The position numbers and the translations under genes were made by a program. The notes below the pieces were generated by a model. The model was not told where the DNA came from. It searched no databases and saw nothing but the letters and a program-made list of their open reading frames with translations. This document shows positions 1 through 21,443 of a stretch of DNA of 64,000 bases, piece by piece (position 1 is the first letter of the stretch; every line of letters starts with the position of its first letter). The DNA comes from Scylla paramamosain (lineage: Eukaryota > Arthropoda > Malacostraca > Decapoda > Portunidae): NCBI RefSeq assembly GCF_035594125.1, contig NC_087151.1, positions 21,095,636 through 21,159,635 on the forward strand. The letters run 5' to 3'.

Positions 1-1829
1 CGTTTCTGTTAATGCCGTTTCCTTTCCCCATGTAGGTGACTTTGCATGCATTTTGGAGTTTGGTAACTAACAATGGGAAAAACATTCAAAATACACGTCT
101 TTGGTAATGGAGTTTTATTTCGCTATACAGAATGCTATTAATGCCTTTTAACGTTTTGGTACCTAAGAAGATTAATAACTCTCATTACACACGTTTCTCT
201 TAATATTATTTTCTTTCCCCATATAGAGTACTTTCCATGCATTTTAGAATTTTTTGTAGGTAACAAGCTCAAAACCTCTAAAAATACCGTTTTTTTGGTA
301 AACTTATACTGTTTTTCCGTAAAGGGTGTTTTGCCTGCGTTTTAGCTTTTTGGTACGTAAGTAGCTTAAAAAAACATCGAAAAGAGAAAAATTTGATAAT
401 GATGTAGTGTTCTTCCACATAGGATACTTTCAATGCTATCTAGCTTTTTGGTATCTAAACATGCCATAATCACTCAACAAACACGTTTCTTAAAATGTCG
501 TTTCCTTTCCCCATATAAGGTGCTTTACATACATTTTGACATTTTGGTATATGACAATGGGAAACGCACTCAAAATACATGTTTTTTTTGGTAGTGTTGC
601 TCTATTTGTCCATGTAGAGAGCTATTCATGCTTTTTAGCGTTTTGTTACTTGAGAAGCTCAAAAATATTCTTAATATACGTTTCTCGTAATGTCATTTTG
701 TCTCCCCATATAGGTTGTTTGCATGCATTTTGACGTTTATGTACGCAACAAGCTCAAAAACATTAAAAACACTTGTAATTTTTTCTTAAGTAAAAATATT
801 TGGTAATGTTACTTTGTGTCTCCACAAAGGGTGTTTTCCGTGCGTTTTAGTATTTTGGTACATATGCAGCTCTAAAAAAAAAAAAAAAATCAAAAGACTT
901 TTTTTTTGTTTTCCCATATAGGATGCTTTCCAAGATTTTTAGAGTTTTGCTGTGTAACATACAAAAAATACTCAAAAGATACGTTTCACTTAATGTCGTT
1001 TCTTTTTCTCATATAGGGCACATTGCATGCATTTTGGCGTTTTGGTACTTAACAGTGTAAGAAAAAAAACACTCAACTCACACGTTTTTTGGAAATATTG
1101 TTGTTTCTCTATATGAAGAGTTATTCAATGCTTTTTTGCTTTTTTTTTTTTTTGGTACTAAGAAGCTCAAAAACTCTCCTAAAACAAGTTATTCGTAAGG
1201 TCCTCTTGTTTCCCTATTCTTCCCCTGTTTCATTTTTGTAATGTTATTCTGTTTCTCAGTACAGAGTGTTATTCGTGCGTTTCAGTGTTTTGGTACCTAA
1301 GAAGCTGAAAAATATTAAAAATACACGTTTCTCGTAATGTTCTTTAGTTTCGTGATGTAGTGTACTTTGCAAGCTGAAAACACTTAAAATACTTGTTTGT
1401 GGTAATGTTACTCTGTATCTCAATAAAGGGGTTTTGCATGCGTTTTAGGGTTTTGTTAGTTAAGTAGCCCAAAAACACTCAAAAGGAACGTTTTTTGGTA
1501 ATGTGATTTTGTTTTCCCATATCGGGTGCTTTCGATGCTTTTTAGCGTTTTATTGTCAAACGTGCACAAAAACACTTATAGGATACGTTTCCTGTAATGT
1601 TGTTTCATTTCACCGTAGAGGTTGCCTTGCATGCTTTTTGGCGTTTTGTTATCTAATGATGTTAAAAACACACAAAATACACTTTTTTTTTTTTTGTATT
1701 CTTAATCTGTTTCTCCATATTGAGTGTTATTCATATGTTTCAGCGATTTGGTACATAGCTCAAAAAGAAGCTCAAAAACACTAAAAATACACGTCTCTCG
1801 TAATGTTCTTTATTTTCGCGATGAAGTGC

Positions 1830-2011
<182 letters not shown>

Positions 2012-2887
2012 GTTTTTACGTAACAAGCAAAAAAAAAAAAAACAGAAAATGCACGTTTTTATTAAAGTTGTTATTGTTTCCCTATAAAAGGTGTTTTGCA
2101 AGCGTTTTAGCGTTTCGGTACGTAAGTACCTAAAAAACACTCAAAAGACACCTTTTAGTATTTTTTTTCCCATATTGAGTTTTTTCCATGTTTTTTAGTG
2201 TTTTCCTGCCTTCAAATGACATTCAAAAAGACATGTTTATGTAAACGAAATTTCAGTTCACAATTGAGGGTGCTTTGCATGCTTTTCGGCGTTTCGGTAT
2301 TTAAGAATGTTAAAAAAAAACATTTGATAATGTTGTTCTCTATCCGAGATATAGTGCTATTCATGCGTTTTAGCGTTTTAGTACCTGAGACGATCCAAAG
2401 CACTCATAATATATATCTCTAGCAATGATTTTTTCATTACCTCAAATAGGGTTCTTTCCATGCATTTTATCGTTTTTGTACGTAACAAGCTAAAAAGGTT
2501 CAAAACACTTCTTTTTGGTAATGCTATTCTTTCTCCATAAAGTGTGTTTTGCATGCGTTTTAGCATTTCGCTACGTAAGAAGCTAAAAACACTCAGAGGA
2601 TAAGTTTTTTGTAAAATTGTTTGGTATTCCCATTCAGAGTGATTTCTATGCATTTTAGCGTTTTGGTGCTTAACATGATCATATACACTCAAAAGAGATG
2701 TTTCTGGAAATATCGTTTATTTTCTCCATATGGGGTGCTTTGCATACATTTTGGCACTTTGGTACCTAACAATGCAAAAAACACCCAAAATACACGTTTT
2801 TTTTGGTAATGTTCAGTTTTTTTTTTTCATATATAATGCTAATAAAGTGTTTTTGCGTTTTGGAACCTAAAAAGCTCAAAACCACTC

Positions 2888-2998
<111 letters not shown>

Positions 2999-4265
2999 CT
3001 TCGTAATGCCTTTTCGTTATTCCATATGAGACACTTTGCATGAATTTTCGCGTTTTTGTACATACCAATGCTACTAACACTCATAACACACGTTTTTAGT
3101 AATGTTGTTCTGTTTCTACATATAGAGTGTTGTTGAGAATTTTGTTAGCTAAGGTTTAATAATTCATAATACGTGTGTATTAATAATGCAATATTATTGT
3201 AATTAATATTGTTATCTTTCATCATATAAGGTCCATTGCATGCATTTTGCTGTTTCTGCACCTAACAATCTGAAAAATCATCGTAATACACATTTTTGGT
3301 AATGGTATTCTGTTTCTCCATAATGAGTGTTTTTGATGAATTTTACCGTTTTGGTACTTAAGAAGCTCAAAAACACACAAAAGACACCTTTTTTGTAATG
3401 TTGTTTTGTAGGATACTTTCCAAGCATTTTTATTGTTTTGGTGCATAAAACGCTAAAAAAAAAAAAAAAAACTCGTTTCTGGTAATGTCGCTTCGTTTTC
3501 CTATATAGAGTGCTTTGCATGCGTTTTGTCAGTTTGGTATCTAACAATGTAAAAAACACTCAAAATACACGTTTTTGGTAATGTTCTAATTCTCTACATA
3601 GAGGGTTATTCAACGCATTCTCGCGTTTTGGTATCTAAGAACCTCAAAAACACTGCTTATACACGTTTCTCGTAATGTTCTTTCGTTTTCCCATACCGGG
3701 TACTTTGCATGCATTGTAGCGTTTATGTACGTAATATGCTCATAAACACCCAAAATACTTGTTTTGGTAATTGGTTTTGGTAATGTTACTCTGTGTCTCA
3801 ATGAAGAGGGTTTTACATCCGTTTTAGCGTTTTGGTAGGTAAGTACCTCAAAAACATTGAAAAGGAACGTTTTTGATAATGTTTTGTTTTCCAATATAAC
3901 GTGCTTTCCATACTTTTTCGCGTTTTGTTGTCTAACATGCACAAAAATAATTATAAGATACGTTTCTTGTAATGTCGTTTTATTGCAACAAAGAGGGTGT
4001 TATGCTTGAATTTTGGCGTTTTTTTTTTCTAGCTATGTGAAAAACACTAAAAATACATATTTTTTGTAATGTTGTTCTGTTTCTCCACATAGTGCTATTT
4101 ACACGTTTTAGCGTTTTGGTGCCTAAGAAGCTCAAAAACACTCAAAATACAAGTCACTCGTAATGTTCTTTTGTAGCGGTTTCGTACGTAACAAGCTCAT
4201 AAACACTGAAAATACACGTTTTTGGTAAAGTTACTGTGTCCCTCTATAAAGGGTGTTTTGCAAAG

Positions 4266-4688
4266 CATCCTATAAGGGGTAAATATACAAGATATCCCCC
4301 CCAAAAAAAAGTATCTTTTGAGTGTTTATGAGCGTGTTGAAATGCTGAAATGCTGAAAAAAAAAACATGGAAAACACCCAATATAGGGGAAAAATACCAA
4401 GAAAGTGTCTTTTTTCTTTTAACGCCTTACATACCAAAATGCTAAAATGCGTGTAAAACGCCCTTTATAAAAAAAAAATATATATATATATATATTATTT
4501 CTGTTGAGATTGTAGATTGTTACATAGATAAACGCCAAAATGCATAGAAAGTACCTTAGATAGGGCAACGAAAACACATCACGAGAAACGTGTATTAATA
4601 GTGTTTTAGAGCTTCTTAGGTATCAAAAGGCTAAAACGCATGAACAACACTCTATAAAAAGAAACAGAGCATGACCAAAAAACATTTT
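4266..4688 (-). repeat. Inverted block of one HOR length (5-mer satellite)
   Basis: About 420 bp of the same satellite in reverse orientation, reading types 5 (part), 4, 3, 2, 1 backwards, flanked on both sides by plus-orientation satellite. The left junction reads TTTTGCAAAG and the right junction TTCTTTGCATGC, so GCAAAG and its complement CTTTGC sit at the two ends. An internal short (TA)n lies near 4479-4495. The same inverted block recurs at 6781-7190 because the segment was tandemly duplicated. Confidence 0.85.
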
Positions 4689-5490
4689 CTTTGCATGCAT
4701 TTTGGCATTTTGGTATCTAACAAAGTGAAATACACTTACATTACACGGTTCTGGTAATGTTCTGTTTTCCTGTTATTATTTGTTTTGCATATAGAGTGTT
4801 ACTCATGTGTTTTCGTGTTTTAGTACCTAAGAAGCTCAAAAAACACTCATAATGGACGTTTCTTGTAATGTCTTTTCGGTTCCTCATATAGAAGTACGTT
4901 TTTGACGTTTTTGTACATAACAAGCTTAAAAAAAAAAAAAAAAAACATACAAAATACCTGTTTTTGGTAATGTTATTGGCTTACTCTATATAGAGTGATC
5001 TGCATGCGTTTAAGCGGTTTGGTACGTAAGTAGTTCAAAAACACTGAAAATATACTATTTTGGTCATTTTCTTTTTCTTTCCATATAGGGTGTTTTAGGT
5101 GCTTTTTAGCGTTTTGGTGCCTTACACGCTTACACTCAAAAGACTCGTTTCTTGAAATCTAGTTTCCTTCTCTCCATAGAGGGAGCTTTGCATGCATTTT
5201 TTGCTTTTTAGTACGTAACAATGTTAAATACAATCAAAATACACGTGTTTGGTAAAGTGGTTCTGTTTCTCAATATAACATACTATTTGTGCCTTTTAGC
5301 GTTTAACGTAAGAAGCTCAAAAACTCTCAGAGGAGTAATACATGTTTCTCGTAATGTCTTTTTGTTTCCACATGTGGTACTTTGCATGCATTTCATCGTT
5401 ACATAAAGTATGTTTTGTATGCCATTTACGTTTTGGTACATAAGAAGTTCAAAAACTGAAGAAAAAAAACACATTTTTTTTGCAATATTG
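4689..5490 (+). repeat. 5-mer satellite, plus orientation
   Basis: Plus-orientation monomers in the order 5, 1, 2, 3, 4, 5, 1, 2, 3, ending at the T-run that is the 3' tail of jockey copy J1. No other feature is seen. Confidence 0.85.
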
Positions 5491-6558
5491 TTTTTTTTTT
5501 TTTTTTATGTAGGAAGGACATTGGCCAAGGGCAACAAAAATCCAATAAAAAGAATGCCCAATGAAATGCCAGTCCCATAACAGGGTCAAAGCAGTGGTCA
5601 AAAATTGATGAATAAGTGTCTTGAAACCTCTCTCTTGAACGAATTCATGTCATAGGAAGGTGGAAATACAGAAGCAGGCAGGGAGTCCCAGAGTTTACCA
5701 GAGAAAGAGATGAATGATTGAGAATACTGGTTAACTCTTGCGTTAGAGAGGTGGACAGAATAGGGGTGAGAGAAAGAAGAAAATCTTGTGCAGCGAGGCC
5801 GCGGAAAGAGGGGAGGCATGCAGTTAGCAAGATCAGAAGAGCAGTTAGCATGAAAACAGCGGTAGAAGACAGCTAGAGATGCAACATTGCGGCGGTGAGA
5901 TAGAGGCTGAAGACAGTCAGTTAGAGCAGAGGAGTTGATGAGACGAAAAGCTTTTCATTCCACCCTGTCTAGAAGAGCAGTATGAGTGGAACCCCACCAG
6001 ACATGTGAAGCATACTCCATACATGGATGGATAATGCCCTTGTACAGAGTTAGCAGCTGGGGGGGGCGGTGAGAAAAACTGGCGGAGACGTCTCAGAGTA
6101 CCTAACTTCATAGAAGCTGTTTTAGCTAAAGATGAGATGTGAAGTTTCCAGCTCAGATTATAAGTAAAGGACAGACCGAGGATGTTCAGTGTACAAGAGG
6201 GGAACAGTTGAGTGTCATTGAAGAAGAGGGGATAGTTGTCTGGAAAGTTGTGTCGAATTGATAGATGGAGGAATTGAGTTTTTGAGGCATTGAACAATAC
6301 CAAGTTTGCTCTGCCCCAATCAGAAATTCTTGAAAGATCAGAAGTCAGGCGTTCTGTGGCTTCCCTGCGTGGTATGTTTACCTCCTGAAGGGTTGGACGT
6401 CTATGAAATGACGTGGAGAAGTGCAGGGTGATATCATCAGCGTAGGAGTGAATAGGACAAGAAGTTTGGTTTAGAAGATCATTAATGAATAATAAGAAAA
6501 GAGTGGGTGACAGGACAGAACCCTGAGGAACACCACTGTTAATAGATCTAGGAGAAGA
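5491..6558 (-). mobile_element. Jockey-like non-LTR retrotransposon J1, 3' fragment
   Basis: Minus-strand copy of the window's jockey-like family. It starts at the A-tail (seen as the T-run at 5491-5506) and runs back into the RT domain, where it stops abruptly just inside the motif NSGVPQGSVLSP. The 5' end is not a normal 5' truncation: it is the breakpoint of the 2.5-kb tandem duplication, and J2 continues through the same point. The copy is dead, with a frameshift in the run of Cs after RQFFSP. Confidence 0.93.
5598..6303 (-). pseudogene. Jockey RT C-terminal remnant (J1)
   Basis: Conceptual translation gives the post-catalytic part of a non-LTR reverse transcriptase: NASKTQFLHLS, NILGLSFTYNLSW, AKTASMKLG and RRLRQFF, then a frameshift (the expected SPPQLLTLYKGL becomes SPPPPAANSVQGH), and then in another frame the C-terminal tail with [14 protein letters not shown] and FPPSYD. 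Catalytic motifs are absent because the copy is cut upstream. It corresponds in content to the C-terminal half of J2 8236-9291. It is a non-functional fragment of a parasitic element, not a host gene. Confidence 0.85.
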
Positions 6559-6780
6559 ACACTAAAAATATATATTTTTTGTAATGTTGTTCTGTTTCTC
6601 CACATAGTGCTATTTACACGTTTTAGCGTTTTGGTGCCTAAGAAGCTCAAAAACACTCAAAATACACGTCTCTCTTAATGTTCTTTTGTAGCGGTTTCGT
6701 ACGTAATAAGCTCATAAACATTGAAAATACACGTTTTTGGTAAAGTTATTGTGTCCCTCTATAAAGGGTGTTTTGCAAAG

Positions 6781-7190
6781 CATCCTATAAGGGGTAAATA
6801 TACAAGATATCCCCCCAAAAAAAACATATCTTTTGAGTGTTTATGAGGATGTTGAAATGCTGAAATGCTGAAAAAAACATCGAAAACACCCAATATAGAA
6901 AAAAAAAAAACAAGTAAGTGTCTTTTTAGTTTTTTTTTTTACGCCTTACATACCAAAATGCTAAAATGCATGTAAAACGCCCTTTATGAAAAAAAAAAGA
7001 ATATTATTTCTGTTGAGATTGTTACATAGATAAACGCCAAAATGCATAGAAAGTACCTTAGATAGGGCAACGGAAACACATCACGAGAAACATGTATTAA
7101 AAGTGTTTTAGAGCTTCTTAGGTATCAAAAGGCTAAAATGCATGAACAACACTCTATAAAAAGAAACAGAACATGACTAAAAAACGTGTT
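6781..7190 (-). repeat. Inverted HOR-length satellite block, duplicate
   Basis: Same content and same junctions (TTTTGCAAAG on the left, CTTTGCATGC on the right) as the inverted block at 4266-4688; inherited through the tandem duplication. Confidence 0.85.
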
Positions 7191-8103
<913 letters not shown>

Positions 8104-8235
8104 AAGGACACTGGCCAAGGGCAACAAAATTCTAATAAAAAAAATGCCCACTAAAATGCCAGTCGCATAAAAGGGTCAAGGCAGTGGTCAAAAATTGATG
8201 AATAAGTGTCTTGAAACCTCCCTTTTGAACGAATT

Positions 8236-9291
8236 CTAGTCATAGGAAGGTGGAAATACAGAAGCAGGCAAGGAGTTCCTGAGTTTACCAGAGAAAGAGA
8301 TGAATGATTGAGAATACTGGTTAACTCTTGCGTTAGAGAGGTGGACAGAATAGGGGTGAGAGAAAGAAGAAAGTCTTGTGCAGCGAGGCCGCGGAAGGAG
8401 GGGAGGCATGCAGTTAGCAAGATCAGAAGAGCAGTTAGCATGAAAATAACGGTAGAAAACAGCTAGAGATGCAACATTGCGGGGGTGAGAGAGAGGCTGA
8501 AGACAGTCAGTTAGAGGAGAGGAGTTGATGAGACGAAAAGCTTTTGATTCCACCCTGTCTAGAAGAGCAGTATGAGTGGAACCTCCCCAGAAATGTGAAG
8601 CATACTCCATACATGGATGGATAAGGCCCTTGTACAGAGTTAGCAGCTGGGGGGGTGAGAAAAACTGGCGGAGACGTCTCAGAATACCTAACTTTATAGA
8701 AGCTGTTTTAGCAAGAGATGAGATGTAAAGTTTCCAGTTCAGATTATAAGTAAAGGACAGACCGAGGATGTTCAGTGTAGAAAAGGGGGACAGTTGAGTG
8801 TCATTGAAGAAGAGGGGATAGATGTCTGGAAGGTTGTGTCGAATTGATAGATGGAGGAATTGAGTTTTTGAGGCATTGAATAATACCAAGTTTGCTCTGC
8901 CCCAATCAGAAATTCTTGAAAGATCAGAAGTCAGGCGTTCAGTGGCTTCCCTGCGTGATATGTTTACCTCCTGAAGGGTTGGACATCTATGAAAAGACGT
9001 GGAAAAGTGCAGGGTGGTATCATCAGCGTAGGAGTGGATAGGAAAAGAAGTTTGGTTTAGAAGATCATTAATGAATAATAAGAAGAGAGTGGGTGACAGG
9101 ACAGAACCCTGAGGAACACCACTGTTAATAGATCTAGGAGAAGAACAGTGACAGTCTACCACAGAAGCAATTGAACGGTCAGAAAGGAAACTTGAGATGA
9201 AGTTACAGAGAGAAGGATAGAAACCGTAGGATGGTAGTTTGGAAATCAAAGCTTTGTGCCAGACTCTATCAAAAGCTTTTGATATGTCCAA
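8236..9291 (-). pseudogene. Jockey RT catalytic and C-terminal region (J2)
   Basis: A 351-residue open stretch of non-LTR reverse transcriptase. Visible RT motifs are [15 protein letters not shown] (motif A, first catalytic Asp), NSGVPQGSVLSPTLFLLF (motif B region) and HSYADDTTLHFS (motif C, the YADD catalytic pair). They are followed by the thumb and C-terminal region with NILGLSFTYNLNWKL, RRLRQFFSPPQLLTLYKGL and WGGSTHTALLDRVESKAFR. The frame is continuous with the next open segment upstream (9319-9627) but separated from it by a stop at 9319-9321, where related copies read RDFGET. The protein would copy element RNA at a nicked chromosomal site by target-primed reverse transcription. The catalytic residues are intact but the ORF as a whole is not. 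Confidence 0.9.
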
Positions 9292-9318
9292 GGCAACAGC
9301 AAAAGTTTCTCCAAAATT

Positions 9319-9627
9319 TCAAAAAGAGGATGACCAAGACTCAGTAAGGAAATCCAGAAGATTACCAGTAGAGCGTCCTTGACGGAACCCATACTGGCGA
9401 TCAGATAGAAGGTTGTGAAGTGATAGATGTTTAAGAATCTTCCTGTTGAGGATAGATTCAAAAACTTTAGTAAGGGGGGAAATTAAAGCAATAGGACGGT
9501 AGTTTGAGGGATTAGAACGGTCACCCTTTTTAGGAACAGGTTGAATGTAGGCAAACTTCCAGCAAGAAGGAAAGGTAGATGTTGACAGACAGAGCTTAAA
9601 GAGTTTGACTAGGCAAGGTGCAAGCAC
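9319..9627 (-). pseudogene. Jockey RT N-terminal fingers segment (J2)
   Basis: 102 open residues with the conserved non-LTR RT fingers: [43 protein letters not shown] and [15 protein letters not shown]. It ends at TGA in LTESWSSSF*, so it joins 8236-9291 only across a nonsense codon. On its N-terminal side the frame is lost near 9690, where an extra base disrupts the AYGPDGVPPIVL motif seen in J5. Confidence 0.88.
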
Positions 9628-9924
9628 GGAGGCACAGTTTTGGAGAACAATAGGAGGGACCCCATCAGGTCCATAAGCCTTTTGGAGGGTTTAGGCCAGC
9701 GAGGGTATGGAAAACATCATTGCAAAGAATTTTAATAGGTGGCATGAAGTAGTCAGAGGGTGGAGGAGAGGGAGGAGCAAGCCCAGAATCGTCCAAAGTA
9801 GAGTTTTTAGCAAAGGTTTGAGCAAAGAGTTCAGCTTTAGAAAAAGATGTGATAGCAGTGGTGCCATCTAGTTGAAATAGAGTAGGGAAAGAAGAAGAAG
9901 CAAAGTTATTGGAGATATTTTTGG

Positions 9925-10212
9925 CTAGATGCCAGAAATCACGAGGGGAGTTAGATCTAGAAAGGTTTTGACATTTTCTGTTAATGAAGGAGTTTTGGTT
10001 AGTTGGAGAACAGACTTGGCATGGTTCCGGGCAGAAATATAAAGTGCATGAGATTTTGTTGATGAAAGGCTTAAGTACCTTTTGTGGGCCACCTCTCTAT
10101 CATGTATAGCACGAGAACAAGCTGTGTTAAACAAAGGTTTAGAAGGTTTAGGATGAGAAAAAGAGTGAGGAATGTATGCCTCCATGCCAGACACTATCAC
10201 CTCTGTACACAA
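9925..10212 (-). pseudogene. Jockey EN-RT linker segment (J2)
   Basis: Linker between endonuclease and RT. It starts with [15 protein letters not shown] and [18 protein letters not shown] and then goes out of frame relative to J5 and J6: the expected [17 protein letters not shown] becomes LTKTPSLTENVKTFLDL, a one-base deletion near 9995. No enzymatic motif lies in this part. Confidence 0.75.
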
Positions 10213-10612
10213 ACCTCAGCACACAAAAACGGGTCTCTGACACGGAAGCAGTAGTCATTCCAAGGAAAATCAGCAAAATACCTCCTCAGGTACCCCTAAC
10301 TAGCACAGGCAAAACGCCAGAGGCACCTTCGCTTAGGGGGGATTGTGTGGAGGGATTGGAGTGATAGGACAAGATAAAGATATGTAATTGTGATCGGAGG
10401 AGCCCAACGGAGAAGAAAGGGTGACAGCATAGGCAGAAGGATCAGGAAGGGTGACAGCATAAACATAAGGTCAGGAAAAGGTCAAGAATGTTGGGCGTAT
10501 CTCCAAGACGGTCAGGAATACGAGTAGGATGTTGCAACAATTGCTCTAGGTCATAAAGGATAGCAAAGTTGTAGGCTAGTTCACCAGGATGGTCAGTGAA
10601 GGGAGAGGAAAG

Positions 10613-11173
10613 TCAAAGCTGGTGGTGAACACTGAAGTCTCCAAGAATGGATATCTCTGCAAGAGGGAAGAGGATCAGAATGTGCTCCACTTTGGAAGTT
10701 AAGTAACCAAAAAATTTCTTATAGTCAGAGGAGTTAGGTGAGAGGTATACAGCACAGATAAATCTAGTATGAGAGTGACTCTGTAGTAGTAGCCAGATGG
10801 TGGAAAACTCGGAAGATTCAAGAGCGTGGGCACGAGAGCAGGTTAAGTCATTGCGCACATAAACGCAGCATCCAGCATTGGATCGAAAATGAGGATAGAG
10901 AAAGTAGGAGGGAACAGAAAAGGGGCTACTGTCAATAGCCTCAGACACCTGAGTTTCAGTGAGGAAAAGAAGATGAGGTTTAGAAGAGGAGAGGTGGTGT
11001 TCTACAGATTGAAAATTAGATCTTAGACCGCGAATGTTGCAGAAGTTAATGAAGAAAAAGTTGAGGGGGGTGTCAAGACACTTAGGGTCGTCGACAGAAA
11101 GGCAGTCCAACCTAGGGACATTTATGGTCCCCTCCCCAGATGGGGACTCTGAGGCTGGTGTAGGAGTCGCCAT
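10613..11173 (-). pseudogene. Jockey endonuclease N-terminal half (J2)
   Basis: 186 residues starting MATPTPASESPSGEG. Features of an apurinic-like (AP) endonuclease domain are visible: FFINFCNIRGLRSNFQSVE (N-terminal strand), LLFLTETQVSE (the Glu of the active site), YLSPNSSDYKKFF and ISILGDFSVHHQL (the GDFN-type motif, here GDFS). The remaining EN half, including the SDH motif, lies in other frames towards 10400. The start codon is chosen because the same Met, with the same following residues, opens J6 (36682). EN nicks target DNA to prime reverse transcription. Confidence 0.88.
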
Positions 11174-11420
11174 GATGATTTTAAAATTTTTGAGTGAAGG
11201 GTGTGTGTGTTATTAGGTGCTTGTAGTTTTGTGTGGAGGAAGAGAGTTGTCTTTAGAGGGCAGGCTGTGACTGCCCCCTTGTGTTGTGAGACACAAAGGG
11301 AAACGTTCAGTGAGGTCACAGCTGGTTTTAATGATAAGTTCACAGCACCCCCCTGAACAGTGATTTAGACCTCACTGGGAGTAATTATCGTTTCGGCAGG
11401 TGTCTATTGCCCCCTCCTAT

Positions 11421-19056
<7,636 letters not shown>

Positions 19057-21443
19057 GCCACAAATGTCCATAGGGCGGACTGCTCTTCTAAATAATGACC
19101 ATAAGTGTCTTGCCTCAACTTTTTCTTTATTAACTTCTGCAATATTCGCGGTCTAAGATCTAATTTTCAATCAGTAGAACACCACCTTTCCTCTTCTATA
19201 CCTCATCTTCTTTTCCTCACTGAAAATCAGGTATCTGAGGCAAGTGACAGTAGGCCCTTTTTCTGTTCCCTCCTACTTTCTCTATCCTCATTTTCAATTC
19301 AAAGCTGGATGTTGCGTTTATGTGCAAAACGACATAACCTGCTCTCGTCCCCACGCTCTTGAATCTTCTGAGTTTTCCACCATCTGGCTACGACTTCAGA
19401 GTCACCCTCAAAATAAATTCAGCTGTGCTGTATAAATCTCACCTAACTCCTCTGACTACAAGAAATTCTTTGACTACTTAACTTCCAGAGTGAAACATAT
19501 TCTGACTCTCTTCCCTTTTGCAGAGATCTCCATTCTTGGAGACATCAATGTTCACCACCAGCTTTGGCTTTCCTCTCCCTTCACTGACCATCCTGGTGAA
19601 CTAGCCTTCAATTTGCTATCCTCCACGACCTAGAGCAATTGATGCAACACCCTACTCGTATTTCTGACCGTTTTGGAGATACGCCTAACATTCTTGACCT
19701 TTTCCTCACCTATAATCGTTCTCCATATGCTGTCACCCTCTCTTCTCCGTTGGGCTCCTCCGATCACAATCTCATATCTGTATCTTGTCCTATCGCTCCA
19801 ATCTCTCCTCAGGATCCCCCTAAGCGAAGGTGCCTCTGCCTCTGCTAGTTGGGGAACCTGAGGAGGTATTTTGCTGATTATCCTTGGAATAACTACTGCT
19901 TCCGTGTCAGAGACCCATCTTTGTGTGCCGAGCGCATAACAGAGGTGATAGTGTCTGTCATGGAGGTACACTTTCCTCACTCTTTTTCTCGACCTAAACT
20001 TTCCAAACCTTGGTTTAACACAGCTTGTTCTCGTGCTATACATGATAGATAGGTGGCCCACAAAAGGTACTTAAGCCTTCCATCACCAGAATCTCATGCA
20101 CTTTATATTTCTGCCCGGAACCATACCAAGTTTGTTCTCCAACTACCCAAAAATACTCCTTCATTAGCAGAAAGTGTCAAAATCTTTCAAAATCTAACTC
20201 CCCTCGAGATTTCTGCCATGTAGCCCAAAATATCTTCAATAACTTTGCTTCTTCTTATTTCCCTCCTTTATTTTAACCGGATGGCACCACTGCTATCACA
20301 TCTATCTCTAAAGCTGAACTCTTCACTCAAACCTTTGCTAAAAACTATATCTTGGACGATTCATCCTCTGACTACTTAATGCTTCACATTGAAATTCTTC
20401 GCAATGATGTTTTCCATGCTGGCCTAAACCCTTAGAAGGCCTATGGACCTGATGGGGTCCCTCCTATTGTTCTCCGAAACTGTGCCTCCGTGCTTGCACC
20501 TTTTCTAGTCAAACTCTATCAGCTCTGTCTGTCAACATCTACCCTTCCTTCTTGCTGGAAATTATCCTACATTCAGCCTGTTCTTAAAAAGGGTGACCGT
20601 TATAATCCCTCAAACTGCCGTCCTATTGTTTTAATTCCCTGCCTATCTAATGTTTTTGAACAGGAATATTATTAAACAACCTTCTATCTGATCGCCAGTA
20701 TGGGTTCAATCACGGCCGCTCTACTGGTGATCTGGCTTTCTTTACTGAGTCTTGGTCATCCTCTTTTAGAGATTTTGGTGAAACTCTTGGTGTTGCCTTG
20801 GATATATGAAAAGCTTTTAATAGAATTTGGCACAAAGCTTTTATTTCCAAACTATCCTTCTACGGCTTCTATTCTTCTCTCTGTAACTTCATCTCAAGTT
20901 TCCTTTCTGACCATTCTATTGCTGCTGTGGTAGACGGTGACTCTTCTTCTCCTAAATTTATTAACAGTGGTGTTCCTCAGGGTTCTGTCCTATCACCCAC
21001 TCTCTCATTATTCATCAATGACCTTCTAAACCAAACTTCTTGTCCTATCCTCTCCTACGCTGATGATACCACCCTGCACTTATCCACGTCTTTTCATAGA
21101 CGTCCAACACTTCAGGACGTAAACGATTCACGCAGGGAAGCCACAGAACGCCTGGCTACTGATCTTTGTTAAAATTTCTGATTCGGGCAGAACAAACTTG
21201 GTATTGTTCAATGCCTCAAAAACTAAATTTCTCCAATCATCTCGACACAACCTTTCAGACAACTATCCCCTCTTCTTCAGTGACACTTAAATTTTCCCCC
21301 CTTCTACACTGAACATTCTCGGTCTGTCCTTTACTTATAATCTGAAGTGGAAACTTCACATCTCATTTCTAGCTAAAACAGCTCTATGAAATTAGGTGTT
21401 CTGAGACGGGTCTGCCAGTTTTTTTTTTTTTTCCCCAGCTGCC
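19057..21443 (+). mobile_element. Jockey-like retrotransposon J3, truncated at both ends
   Basis: Plus-strand copy beginning near CACAAATGTCC (just inside the EN ORF start) and ending at about CCCCAGCTGCC, well short of the family's 3' terminus. It therefore lacks the tail and final about 600 bp. A T-run replaces the TTTCTCTCAC segment just before the break. Loss of the 3' end is not what ordinary target-primed insertion gives, so this copy was probably trimmed by a later rearrangement of the array. Confidence 0.9.
19105..21172 (+). pseudogene. Jockey EN-RT pseudogene (J3)
   Basis: Heavily degraded coding remnant in several frames. EN part: FFINFCNIRGLRSNFQSVE and LLFLTENQVSE at 19105-19362. 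EN C-terminal part with IPHPTRI-like and [10 protein letters not shown] segments at 19639-19848. RT fingers with CWKLSYIQPVLKKGDRYNP at 20490-20675. Palm with NSGVPQGSVLSP and LSYADDTTLHLS at 20927-21172. Many stops and frameshifts lie between them, for example at the former HDREVAHK site (TAG). The YADD catalytic pair survives by sequence, but no usable ORF remains. It is more diverged than J5 or J6, so probably older. Confidence 0.85.

Larger units (their letters stand above)
4043..6560. repeat. 2.5-kb segmental tandem duplication, copy 1
   Basis: Satellite (plus, inverted, plus blocks) followed by the 3' third of a jockey element. The whole arrangement is repeated immediately downstream as copy 2 with only scattered differences. 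The junction at about 6558-6561 joins the jockey sequence GATCTAGGAGAAGAAC to the satellite sequence CACTAAAAATA. Both parents carry AACA at the join, which looks like a microhomology or unequal-exchange breakpoint. Confidence 0.85.
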
